Positions 35,560 to 46,562 of a DNA stretch of 64,000 nt are shown one piece after another. The first letter of the stretch is position 1; every line of letters starts with the position of its first letter. Made by a program: the position numbers and the translations under genes. The notes under the pieces are model-generated. The model was not told the origin of the DNA and ran no database searches. It saw nothing but the letters and a program-made list of their open reading frames with translations. The stretch is from Dryas octopetala (lineage: Eukaryota; Streptophyta; Magnoliopsida; Rosales; Rosaceae): NCBI GenBank assembly GCA_963921425.1, contig OY992833.1, positions 16,409,738 through 16,473,737 of the forward strand. The letters are read 5' to 3'.

Positions 35560-36110
35560 TCAATATCCTAAAAAAAAAATTAAGAAATTGATTAATTAAG
35601 AGGGTCGACTTCCATCATAGGCTCATAGCTTAGGTCAAGGTCACGCAAGGATCCACATATTATAATGTAACTAAGCCTTTTGTGTTGCATTTCCATTCAG
35701 CTTCCACAATATGGAAGAAGAAAAAGTTGGAAATTATATATATATATATATGTGGGCAATAAAAATATGGAGCCTATCAGATTGGACGTTTTATGTTTTA
35801 TATATATATATATATATAGGCAATAAAAATATGGTTGATCTATACACAAAAGACGGTTCAAGTCATGCCATTAATTACGCCACTAATCATGAGTGATGGG
35901 AGTTGAAGGGTCAACTGCTGATTAATTGATCAAGTCAAGCACCAGGAAATGATCTAGTGTATGTATTTAAGGATGGTTGAATGCTGATTGATGATGCATG
36001 CACATTTCCACAAGCAAAACTTGAGCCTTCAATTACCTTGCATGATATGCCCACAATGTTTATGCAAAACCCACAAATTCACTTTCTTGTACTTGTAGTT
36101 CTTCGTCCAA
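35560..36110 (+). pseudogene. Inverted receptor 5' end (copy D: promoter plus signal-peptide start)
   Basis: The reverse complement matches copy A (1310-2120): CCTATCAGATTGG, the cassette AAATGCAACACAAAAGGC in complement, then GGTGCTTGACTTGATC in complement and a coding start MPTMFMQNPQIHFLV on the plus strand near 36,048. Coding homology ends after about 17 codons. Two TA microsatellites lie at about 35,738-35,750 and 35,800-35,817. Confidence 0.7.
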
Positions 36111-36165
36111 AGTCTCAACGCCTTTTTTGTGTATAATTTTATGTATGTAATAACGTACGATGTGA

Positions 36166-36965
36166 TTGTGTTTTCAACGATCTGAACCGTTTATTTTTCA
36201 ATTCCTCACTCAAAGATCATTCCTATATATAAAAAAATTAGCTCAATTGGATATGTAGAAGTTAGGCAACGGTGCTAGAACTTATGAACGATTGTGGATT
36301 TTCTAATACTAATCGAACGAGTAGATGAATTCTGAGTTGGTCGATTTTTTGTAGGAATGATCTTTGAGTATAAATGAATAAAATGAACAACTCCAATCAT
36401 TAAAATCACATTGTAATCTTCACAATTATTGAATCGACAAAGTTTATTAGAATTATATTTTTCAAGTGTATTTATATGTAGAAGCTCACATTTAGATCAT
36501 GTTTCCAATTATCCGAACCGTTCATTTTTTTGTTTCTTACTCAAAGATCATCCTTGTAAAAAATTACCTCACTCAGAGATGTAGAAGTTAGGTAACAATG
36601 GTCAAACTTATGAACGATCGTGGTTTTTCTAATGCTAATCGAACAGGTAGATGAATTTCGATTTGACCAATTTTTCCCAGGATGATCTTTGAGTGGGGAA
36701 TTAAAAAATGAACGGCTCAAATCGTTGAAATTACGTTATGGTCTTCACAATTATTAAAACAACAAGGTTTTAACGAAAGAGTTAATTGAATTATACTCTT
36801 CAAGTGTATTTATATATAGAAGCTCACATTTCTATCGTGTTTTTAATGATTTGAACCGATCATTTCTAGTTCTCCACTCAAAAATCATCCATACAAAAAA
36901 TTATCTCAATCAAAGATATAGAAGTTAGGTTTAGCGTTTAGGGTGTATGAACGATCGTGGTTTTT
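36166..36965. repeat. 335-bp tandem repeat, about 2.4 copies
   Basis: Units start near 36,166, 36,499 and 36,838. Each has CTGAACCGTT-like, CTCACTCAAAGATCAT-like, GTAGAAGTTAGG and TGAACGATCGTGG-like words, and the first two have CAAGTGTATTTATAT and AGAAGCTCACATTT at their ends. No coding sense. Divergence is about 15-20 percent by eye, so it is an old array. Confidence 0.75.
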
Positions 36966-39859
36966 ATAATAGAGTAAATTATAATTTAGTATCTCAACTT
37001 TACATGTTGTTTCAATTTAGTACCCCAACTTTGAAAACTTGTAAAAAAGTATCTCAATTGGAGTTGGAGAGGTTTAGAGGTTTGGTGGTGGTTGACACTG
37101 GTTGTTCCTAAAGTTTTAGTTCACCTGCTTCTGCAGGTTACACATTTCTTGTATAATATTTCAAGTGTGTTGGGATGATTGGGATCAAGGTTTTGGGTCC
37201 ATATGGCTGTATTTTAAAGGTGGATCTAATGGCCTATATAGAGAGAGGGAAAAACAAAGAAAAAAAAAAAAGTAGGACTCATAGGGGGCTAAACTACCAA
37301 ATCAACGTATTGCATAAATTTTGCCACATCGATGATTCCTTTGCAGGAATTATTTACCTATATATATATATATATAATTTACCTAGTTGGTTGTTTGGTA
37401 CTGCTAGGATAATTACCTACTCATTAATTTCGCTCACCCAATGATTTAGCAGTAATTAGTGAATCCCTACTTAAGCTAAAAATGGACAAATAATGTATAT
37501 CAATCTAGCTAATGTCTTACCTCATATGAGGCAAAAACTTGTGGACAATATAATAGTAAGGCAAAAAAATAACAGTATATATGAGTAGACTCACTATTGG
37601 AAATGTTGACTATAAATCCATAATTCATCCATGATTATGGAATTAGTTGATTATTCTTTAATTATTTTATTATGATTAATTAGCCTTAAATTATGTGATT
37701 AAGTCTAGATTATGAAATTATATTATTTTCCTAGTTAAACATTTTATCTCTACTATAAATTCCTCCAAAATGGAGAAGAATACTATAACCTAATAAAAGG
37801 TTTTTTGTCACTCACCTTGCTTGTTAACATTAATTGCAAATGATAAGTGAGGGCCGGGGTGAGGATTGTCACCCATCTTAAAATTAACTAAAGTTCTAAT
37901 ACCATGTTATACATAAAGTTTAAGTTATTAAGAAATGGGCCAATAATATATATCAAAGTAACTAATTAGAGAGTCTCATTTGTTTCAATTTAAGCCAATT
38001 TGAATCTTATTAATTTATATCACGTAAAATACTAATTATATGTATATATACACATGACTCGGTGAATAAATTTAGTGCATAATGCCACAATGTAATTAGT
38101 CACTTCCATTTTAATTTATGTTGGAAAATTTTAGTTTCTTGCTAGACTTATAAACCAAATAAATAATGGACATGTATACATGCCTGTATCATTTATTAAG
38201 ACTAATAAGAATGAACCCTTTTGTTCAATTTGTAAAAATGACATCTCATCTACCGCCGGATTGATAGGAGCAAACACCTCCTTGTTTTTATATTTTCCAA
38301 ACAATATTGGTGTTGACTCTAGAGATCTGAAAGGGATTTGCAATATTGCACTACAATTATAGCCTTTATTATCTAGGAGGTTCTATACCTCTAAAATCAC
38401 TAACCGCGCCACCACGTAAGCCAATTCTCTTGTACAAGTCTAATTTCATAGAAGTCCTTTTTAGAATGAAATAGACAAAGCATTAATAATAGAATTCAAT
38501 AACGTACCCACAACATACAATCTTTTTTAGTCATAAACTCAAACTTTTAATTAATTTATTTATTTTTAAGTCACAATTAAAGAAAAATCAAATATGCAGC
38601 ATTTAATACTATTCAAACTCAAGCATATCCAAATTTTAGTTTAATTTTTTTGAGATTTTTGGGTTTATGATATAGTCTTTAGAATTTAGGGCTAAAGTCC
38701 TAAAATTCTAAATATGAAGTCATACAACATAAACTCTAAATACTTAAACCTTAAAAAAAATACTACATCATTCAATAAAGTGTAATTCTACGAAATTATA
38801 AAATATAACTCTACAAGAATTACATACTGCATCATAACAAAATAAAATGTAACTCTTTACATACTGCAGCATAACAAAATAAAATGTAATTCTGTGAGAG
38901 TTACATACAGCATAAAAAAAAATATATATATTTAGTTTTAAGCCACTCATTGTGGCTTAAAAACAAATAAATCTTTTACATTAATTTATGAGTGAAACTT
39001 ACAATGTTTTTGTTGTTTTTTGCTAATTTAGTACTCTTAGTGACAATTATTACCAAAAGAAACTTAACTAATGACAACAAAATTACAAAAAGGCTGTTGT
39101 ATGGGGAAAAAATTATTTGTACAGACCATATCTATAATATACTTATACAAATGAGTCTCAGTATTAGAGAAGTGCATGCGGACACACAACAAGCCAACAA
39201 GGCCTGTAGAGTGTAGACTGTAGTGGTTATAACTCCCGCACTACTTTTTAAACTCTCTCAAATATGTGGTAGATACTAGATAGCATGTGATAGTGGTGAC
39301 CCCCCTATGTTTGGTTTTAAATTCCTCCTTCCCCTCCCAAATTGAAAAGTTTAGCTCCATCCTTGAAATGTGGTACACACATCATATAAAAAAATATTGT
39401 GCATGTAGCATTACTTGTCAATTAAAATCATCTCACTTTGTTATTGGTTTTTTTATTTATGTTTTTTCTCTCTCTCTTTGTTAATTGGGTTACTTGCGAG
39501 TAGGGATGTAAGATGGGTACATGTTGGCTTGACCATCTGAGTATTATGGTAAGAAGGGGTAAAGCTCATGTCTGAGCTATGTGACAAGATCTCGTAAACG
39601 TATATGCACTAAAATAACTCTTTAAGCTTCATCATTTTTGAGCTCAATAAATTAAATAAGTTATAATCTCACCGAGTGTGTTTAATAAACATATTATGAT
39701 ACAAATTGAAGAATTTTATATTTGAAAGAACGACAATATGGACAACTTATGACCTAAATGTGAATTGGTCTATATCAATGTTTTAGGTCTAATAAAAAAA
39801 TTCTATTAAACCAAATATATTTAAGTAAATTATTCTAAAGTCCATTTTACAGCCCTTAT
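36966..39859. other. AT-rich spacer, no gene seen
   Basis: No supported coding region. Small items: TAGTATCTCAACTTTAC near 37,010, typical of a MITE arm; a TA run near 37,360; a TGGTATTAGAAC-like primer-site word on the minus strand near 37,895-37,906, which could mark a Copia-type LTR relic; and a short tandem repeat at 38,790-38,915 built of ACATACTGCA and ATAACAAAATAAAATGTAA. None is firm. Confidence 0.4.
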
Positions 39860-41170
39860 GATAAAAAAAACTCACCTAAAAAGTTGTAATGATAAATATG
39901 TCAACTTTGTACATATAAAGCTCACGTTATATTTGCTTCTGTGTTTTTGGTGCCAAGTGCTCAGTGAGTTTTTTTTTTTTTTTAACTTGGCAAATTGTCA
40001 TTGTCGCACAGTGACAATTATGGAATTCAAATAGTTATTATCGCACAATGGCAATTAGTAATAGTATAACATGAGTGTTTTATGCAATTCAAATAGTTAT
40101 TGTCGCACAGTGACAATTGCCGAGCGCTCGGTGGAAAAATTATAGGGTATAACCAATATAATGCCACGTGGTATAATCAAACTAACGTGTAAGGGTATTA
40201 TTGGACGATGTGTTTATATTAGTAGGGTATAATATTAATAATATACACTCATATTATAATACATAGATTAGTTATACCACGTGTCAATATTAGTTATACA
40301 GAATAATTTCTCCCCTCGGTGAATAGTATCGAGTGCTCGGTGAAGGTGTTGAGTACTTGACTCATTAAAGTGGACCGGCCTATCACTGTATTTTTGCAGG
40401 TGGACCGGCCGATCATGAGCTTTTCTGTTTTGGACTTATTAAAAAAAAAAACTCTAATTTCTTTTGTCATCAATTTAATTAGATTAATGTGGCCCATCAT
40501 ATGTTGACATGTATCATCTTTGGGCCCGCTTCATTTTAACAAGTTATGCAGGTGAGACCCACAATTTAGCATTGACCAGTTAGAATTGTTAGTCGATGAT
40601 CAACTTGTACATTGAGGATTTGATCTCTGACTATATTGTATTGAATAGTTTTTCCAATTGGTTGTAAAATATATTCACAATTACTCTAAAGTTTATTTTA
40701 CAAGGTTTAATAATAAATAAACTCACCTAAAAAGTTAAAATGATGAATATATTCACTTTGTACAAATAAAACTCACGTTATATTATGTTTCGTGTTTTTG
40801 ACACTGAGTGCTCGGTGAGTTTATTTTAAAAAAAAAAAAGTGGGAAAATTATCACTATCACACAGTGGTAATTTATAGGGTATTTTAGCAATTTAAACAG
40901 CTATTGTTACACTGTAACAATGATTGTCACTGTCTAATATTGATAATTTTAGAGCGCACAATGACATTGCCGAGCACTGATGACCATGCCAAACACTCGG
41001 TGGGTTGTATTGAGTGTTCAATAATGGGGCCGAGCGCTCAGATCAATAAAGTGGACCGGCCAGTCACCGTGCTTTTGTAGGTGAGCCGTCCGATCACTGT
41101 ATTTTTCGTTTTGGACTTTTTTTATAAAAAAAAAAACCCTAAAAATAATCATCTCTAATTTCTTTTTTTC
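39860..41170. repeat. Duplicated AT-rich module with GCCGAGCGCTCGGTG words
   Basis: Two diverged direct copies (about 39,860-40,460 and 40,690-41,170) share CTCACCTAAAAAGTT, GTGCTCGGTGAGTTT, a run on 'cacagtgacaatt', and AAAGTGGACCGGCC followed by ATCACTGTATTTTT. The motif GCCGAGCGCTCGGTG is a palindromic word also present near 2487. It is probably an old transposon family; no protein is seen. Confidence 0.55.
40147..40299. mobile_element. Small MITE-like inverted repeat with a G-box word
   Basis: About 28-base inverted ends: the left GTATAACCAATATAATG then CCACGTGGTATA, the right its near reverse complement. The CACGTG core lies in both ends. It sits in only one copy of the duplicated module around it. 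No clear target duplication was defined. Confidence 0.5.
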
Positions 41171-42608
41171 TTGCCGAAAATCTTCAATTTAAAGAGAGAA
41201 GTTTTTTCCAAAGCAAACACCTAGAAGATTTGGAAATTCTTGATGCTCTTCATCAAACCCCGTAAAGAATCACTAAGCCTTATCGACTTGATTAGACCAT
41301 TACAGACTCAAGTTTTGTTTTTGTTTTTTTGGAATGTTATTATCCAACACAAACATAGACGATTGCACTTAAAGACAACCTCGTTAGGTAGAGAGTTAGG
41401 CCTAATTGTAGTAGCTTAGCTCGACCTTATTGGGCCATTAAGCTAAGCTGGGGCCCAACCTATTAAGCCTTTTTTTTTTTTTTCTTAGCGGAAAGAAATT
41501 GTATAAAGACAAATAATTAAATTGTGGCCTAATTACATTAACACCTTCAAAACTACAGTATGATCGGTTTTGCATTTTATCTCCTTTATTTTTTGACTTA
41601 ACTCTTCAACCTTTGACCCGTCTAATACTTTATCTCATGGGACATTGCATTAAATAACCTATTTTAATACCAAACTATCTTTTTTAACCCTCCCCTCCCT
41701 TCCCATTTCATTTCGATGAAAACAGGCCCGCACTCACCAATAACCCTCATCTCCACCCTCACCGGCGGGTCTTCTAGTTCCGGCAACATCTTCTTACCGA
41801 CGACCCCTACTCTCTCTCTCTCCTTCTTCCTCTCTCTCTCTCGATCTTTGTTTCTCTCTCTAAGCCCAAAAGAAAACAAACCTTCAATCTTCACAAATCA
41901 TACCCAAACCCACATACCATTTCTCATCTCCAATGGACCCACCAAAACTCCATAAATTGGCACCCAAAAAATGAATTTTGATATCAAAATGGTAAAACCC
42001 AAAAAGAATCCAATCAAAAATCGAAAAAAATGAAGTCTTTTTTTCCTACCTGAAATTCGCTCAGCGCGGGCCTGGATTTGTTGTTCCATAAAATTTTCGA
42101 CATGATTTTGTTGTTCCAGATATGAAATTTTGACTTGAATTTGCTGTTGTAGATATAAAATTTTGATTTGGGTTTGATGTTCTAGATCTGAAATTTTGAC
42201 TTGTTATTTTAGATTTAAAATTTGATCGCGAAAAATTGTTGACAAATAATGGTCAACACATAATAATGCTCCAATTATTTTAGATGATGTTCCAGCCAGT
42301 TCATCATATTCATCATTTTCTACTTTTTTTTTTTTTTTTACATTTTAATTGCAAACGTGGTGCCAAGTTGGCACTATGCGACCTTTTCTTTGATGCCATT
42401 TTAGAGATCACAATTTGTGTTTTTATCTCAAAACTCATTTAAAAATTTAATATTTTAAAATTGCTAAAACATAAGTAAAAATTCAATTAAAAAAAAAACA
42501 AACAAAAAAACACCCAAACCCCCTCCCCTCTTCGACGCATCCACCACTCTCTCCTCCCTCTCTCCCACCCTCCCCACTAGTTGGTCTATAAATTAAATTT
42601 GGGGTTAA
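41171..42608. other. Spacer with a CT-rich leader-like patch and a 46-bp short tandem repeat
   Basis: A CT/GC-richer patch at about 41,690-41,950 (CTCACCGGCGGGTCTTC and CT tracts) resembles a gene 5' leader, and on the minus strand a donor-like TTCAG/GTAGG occurs near 42,050. No convincing protein. At about 42,080-42,225 a unit of about 46 bases (TGAAATTTTGACTTG...) repeats about three times. The rest is AT-rich. Confidence 0.35.
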
Positions 42609-42616
42609 GGTATACT

Positions 42617-43251
42617 TAGGGGTGGGTTCGGATCGGTAACCGAACCGAAATCCCTAAACCGAAGACCGAACCGAACCCCTCCGGTAAGCCTCCATGGCAA
42701 TCGAGACCGAGACCAGCAAGCCGGTAAACCGATGTCCGGTCAACCGAAGAATCTGGTCGGCTCGGCTCGGTCATGGGCCTAGACCGAACACATGTTGGGC
42801 CATGTTTTGGGCCACATTTTGGACCATTTTTGGGGCTTGACTCCATTCACTAATTTAGTATAATATATTAATATTAGGGTTTAGAGTATTTTTAATTAGT
42901 TTATATATATGTATATATATTAAAAAACATATAAATTAAAATTATAGGGGTTTATAAATTAATATATGTTTTATATAAATTATAGAAATGTATTATATAA
43001 AATTATAAATTATTTATTAGAAATGTATAAGAAATGTATTAGAAATGTATAAAAATGAATTATTTAAATGATTTGTTAAGTATATTCGGTTCGGTTCGGT
43101 TTACTGACGGTTTAAGGATATGAGAACCGGGACCGAGTCCTAACCTCCCGGTTCGGTAGTCAAACCGAACTTCCGATACAATTTTTTTCGATATCGGTTG
43201 GGCCGGTTTCGGGCTCGGCCTCAGTTTTTCGGTCAACCCAACCCAGCCCTA
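42617..43251. mobile_element. hAT-type MITE, 635 bp
   Basis: Perfect 8-bp target duplications GGTATACT (42,609-42,616 and 43,252-43,259), the hAT size. Termini are inverted: TAGGGGTGGGTTCGG on the left and, on the other strand from the right, TAGGGCTGGGTTGGG. The interior near both ends is packed with GGTTCGGT/ACCGAACC words, which form further inverted repeats. No transposase, so non-autonomous. Confidence 0.9.
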
Positions 43252-43259
43252 GGTATACT

Positions 43260-43849
43260 AGTGAATATAGGTAACTATAAAAACAGTATATTGATATTGG
43301 ATTTGAAAAATATCAAAACAATGAATTGTTTCAAGACCAACGCCCCACCTCCCTCACCAGCCAGCAACTCCCTCCATTTATCTCTACAATATTAGAAATG
43401 TCCAAGTTCAAATCTCTCTCCCCAAACAAAAATACATGCTTAAGTAGAGAGTTGGGTCTTATAGGTTCCCAACTTCCCATCTAAACAATAAGCCTTATAA
43501 GAAGAGTAAGGAAGATGATATACCAATTTAATATTCAGAAAAAAAAAAGAAGAAGAAGTAAATGACGAAGTTATAAATAAAATTGAAAAACCAAATTAAG
43601 TCCAAAATACGTTGATTTGAGTCCTAGGTCAAGTTCGCCCTAAATAAGTTGATTGAGTCTAGGTCCAATGGATGGGCCTTAGCCTCATTCATTGGTGAGT
43701 CAGGTCCCAGACAAAAAAAATGTTGGGTCGAGGCAAAAAGCCAGAGAGCCCACCAGTTAAGGACTTTATGCATGATTCATCATTCATCTACTTATATTAT
43801 GTCATAAATGAAAAATCATACAGTTAATTAGAAATAGGCCCAATTTTTA
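43260..43849. other. AT-rich spacer, nothing identified
   Basis: No reading frame, repeat or element end that I can support. Short homopurine runs occur near 43,540. Confidence 0.5.
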
Positions 43850-44265
43850 AATGTTATTTAGAATAAAATCATATAAAAATTTAGATTTGTACTTAAATCC
43901 AATTTTTAAGGCTAAAGTCCAAAAAATGGATTTTTTAAATTTTTTGACTAATATTATCTCTTGAAATTAAAATAATTAATATCAATTAATTTTTAAAATT
44001 ATGAAAGATAATATCCCTTAGGACATTTTTAATTTTACATTTTTTAATTAAAATATTCAAGATAATCTAGTTTTTATGTTTTATAATTTAAAATAATAAA
44101 AAAATAATATCCGTTTAAATTATACAAATATAAAAAAAAATTGCATTAACCCACAAAATCGAAAATAATCAAACAAGTAAGAAAAAAACTATATATAAGT
44201 ATATTTCAATTGTACCAATACCTAGGTTTATATATATATATATTGGTACATTTCAATTGTACCAA

Positions 44266-44300
<35 letters not shown>

Positions 44301-44820
44301 TCCATTAGGTGCACACATGATTCGAATGCTCGGTTTTCGCTGCTGATTGCTCGGTCATGTTGGTTCCTTTCCCAAGTTTTGAGGGTAAATCTCAATCTTC
44401 TCACCTCATCTCCTCCTAGGGTATAAAATGTGCCCAAAATCTCAGAGTTAAACTATAACATAAACGCCGACAAACCATTGATCGATTGGTACAATTGAAA
44501 TGTATCCATAAAGAATTTTTTCCTTGTTTGATTATTTTTTATTTTGTGGGCTAATACATTTTTATTAGATTTATATAATTTAAATCCCACAATTAATTTT
44601 AGGATAATATGATAATATTAAGATATTATAATATGATAATATTATAATATTATAATATTAAGATAATATTAAACTAGGATAATATTAAGATTTAAATATC
44701 ATTAATTTTAGGATAATATTAGATATTTTTGAAATTAAAAACATCTGAATAATATTTTTAGACCTCAGTCAAAAATAAAAAAGCATTAAGGTATGAGTCT
44801 AAGGGAAAAGAGAAAATTGG
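43850..44820. mobile_element. Foldback-like element with long inverted arms and an AT microsatellite
   Basis: The stretch 44,109-44,220 and the reverse complement of 44,484-44,590 match well: ACCCACAAAAT, ATAATCAAACAAG and TTTCAATTGTACCAAT are in both. Weaker symmetry extends outward. The centre has an (AT)n run (about 44,267-44,298), two more TGTACCAAT words, and a part (44,400-44,470) resembling 2310-2425. No target duplication was fixed. Confidence 0.6.
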
Positions 44821-44859
44821 ACTGGCCTGTGAATCACCCTAGATTATAAGGCAGAATTT

Positions 44860-45720
44860 CGTACTTTCCTATAATTTGGGTGCAGTTCCACTCCAGTTTT
44901 TGTAGTTTTAATTTTGTCAATTTCATCACTATATATAGTTTATTGATTATTGCAACTCAATGACAAACCTTTTGTTTCGTCAATTTATTCGATGAAAATA
45001 ACATGCGATGTGCACGATTCAATGAATTTTAAATAGTAATAATGAAGTTAAACCACCAAAAAATTTAAAATACTCTTGCTCATGAGTTGCCTTTGTATTT
45101 TGGTCAAACAAATTGAACAAATTAAGGGTATATTCTTGAATTGAAACAATTAAAAAATAGGTCTATTGACTTTAAATACCAAATTGTAATGTTTTTTTAT
45201 TTTAACTACCAAAACATTTATGTCATTTCACTTTAGGTACTAAATTTCAGTTTAAGTACCAACTTTAAAAAACTTGGTTATATTGAGCTGTGACTGTGTA
45301 ACAGTCATAACTTTTTTATTAATTTGTTGTTTTTTCAATATTTGTAAGGCTTAAACTTTAATGTTTAGTCTTTGGGTTATAGGATTTCATCCTCCAAACC
45401 TAAATCAAAAGTATGAAATCCTTAAAAATTTTGATTTTTTATAAATTTTAAACAGTCACAGTTGTGACTGTTCAACACTTACAACTGTAACTGTTCGACA
45501 ATCACAACTGTATAACAAACTGATTTGTGACCTAATCCAAAATATCTTACTCTAAGTTAGTACCTAAACTAAAAAAATTAATGGTCTTGTTGTTTTACTG
45601 AAAAACTATTAATATTTGATATTTAATCCTAATTTTCTATTAAAAAATTATAGGACAAAATTGACATAATTGAAAACGCAAAGATTAAAGTAAAACTTGG
45701 CCTAGATTACATGGGCCAAA
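44860..45720. mobile_element. Possible degraded MULE-type MITE
   Basis: The left edge AGTTCCACTCCAGTTTTTG...TTTTGTCAATTTC and the reverse complement of the right edge (45,650-45,710) agree at roughly two thirds of positions over about 50 bases. Such arms are typical of old Mutator MITEs. The interior holds no gene. Confidence 0.35.
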
Positions 45721-45930
45721 AACAAAAATTTAGCTTAAATCATAATGATGCAGAGGAATTCGAGAGTTAAACTCTCGGTTTAAAGGGAATCAAGTTTTCC
45801 ACAACCAAACGATTTTTGTGGATATTGCAAACAAAAATTTAGCCTAAATCATAATGATGCAGCAGGAATTCGAGAGTTAAACTCTCGGTTTAAAGGGAAT
45901 CAAGTTTTCCACAAACCAAACGATTTTAAT
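45721..45930. repeat. 109-bp tandem duplication upstream of the LRR receptor gene
   Basis: Two near-identical units (45,721-45,829 and 45,830-45,930). Each contains AAATCATAATGATGCAG, the palindrome GAGAGTTAAACTCTC and GGGAATCAAGTTTTCCACAA. They differ by a few changes, so the duplication is recent. It lies about 630 bases upstream of the start codon and may add copies of promoter elements. Confidence 0.9.
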
Positions 45931-46281
45931 GGAAATTGCACACAGTCTGGGCTCTCAATTAGTCAATTTTCAAGTCTTTCCCAGCTACGCGTTTTTGAAC
46001 AAGATGGTCCTTTTAGTCAATCATGGGCTCCACTCCCAACACCCAATGAAGAAAAAGAAAGGAGAACTCAGAAGGAGTTTTCCTACAAACCCCAATTCAG
46101 ACGTCAGAAGACTCAGACCACTCTTGTTTAGTCTTCGGTCACAGTCTTCCTGCACTAGTCCCAGTCAACTCCACACCCAACACAACGCTCCCAAACTCCC
46201 AAACTACACGCCCAACATTTTTCTTCTCTTTCCCACAAATTCCCATTCCCCAAAACCCCACACAAAAGTACAAAACACAGA

Positions 46282-46283
<2 letters not shown>

Positions 46284-46333
<50 letters not shown>
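46284..46333. promoter_or_regulatory. (CT)n tract in the 5' leader of the LRR receptor gene
   Basis: About 25 CT dinucleotides, 230 bases before the start codon. Plant core promoters and leaders often carry such Y-patch/GAGA-type tracts; a role here is inference. Confidence 0.5.
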
Positions 46334-46336
<3 letters not shown>

Positions 46337-46562
46337 ACCCTTAATATTATAAGCCTCTTCTTCTCTCTTCCTATCTATGCTCTCTGTCTGACCACCTTCT
46401 TTCTTGGGTCTCCTACCCACCTGAAAACTGAAAGTCTGAAACCACATAAATATATCTACAAATATGCATTAGTCCCTCTAATCTCTCACATGCCTTCATT
46501 TTTATAATTGAAAAAGGGAAGTGCAAGACAATCTCTTATCTTTGCCACCACAGCCAGCAAAA

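Larger units (their letters stand above)
34880..36110. repeat. Large imperfect inverted repeat of the receptor 5' end and promoter
   Basis: The receptor start and promoter (about 34,880-35,203 and 35,424-35,460) recur in reverse complement at about 35,480-35,550 and 35,830-36,110; for example GTGGCGTAATTAATGGCATT faces its complement near 35,860. The symmetry centre is near 35,470. The right arm holds an extra promoter stretch (35,560-35,820) with TA microsatellites; the left arm holds a MITE. The right arm ends with only the signal-peptide part of the coding start (ATGCCCACAATGTTTATGC). Confidence 0.8.

Noticed and set aside
46139-46447. Arg/Glu repeat frame on the minus strand
   Set aside because: It is the (CT)n microsatellite read on the other strand.
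46521-46562. Earlier start for the LRR receptor
   Set aside because: That frame begins with GTG; the first ATG, directly followed by a signal peptide, is at 46,563.
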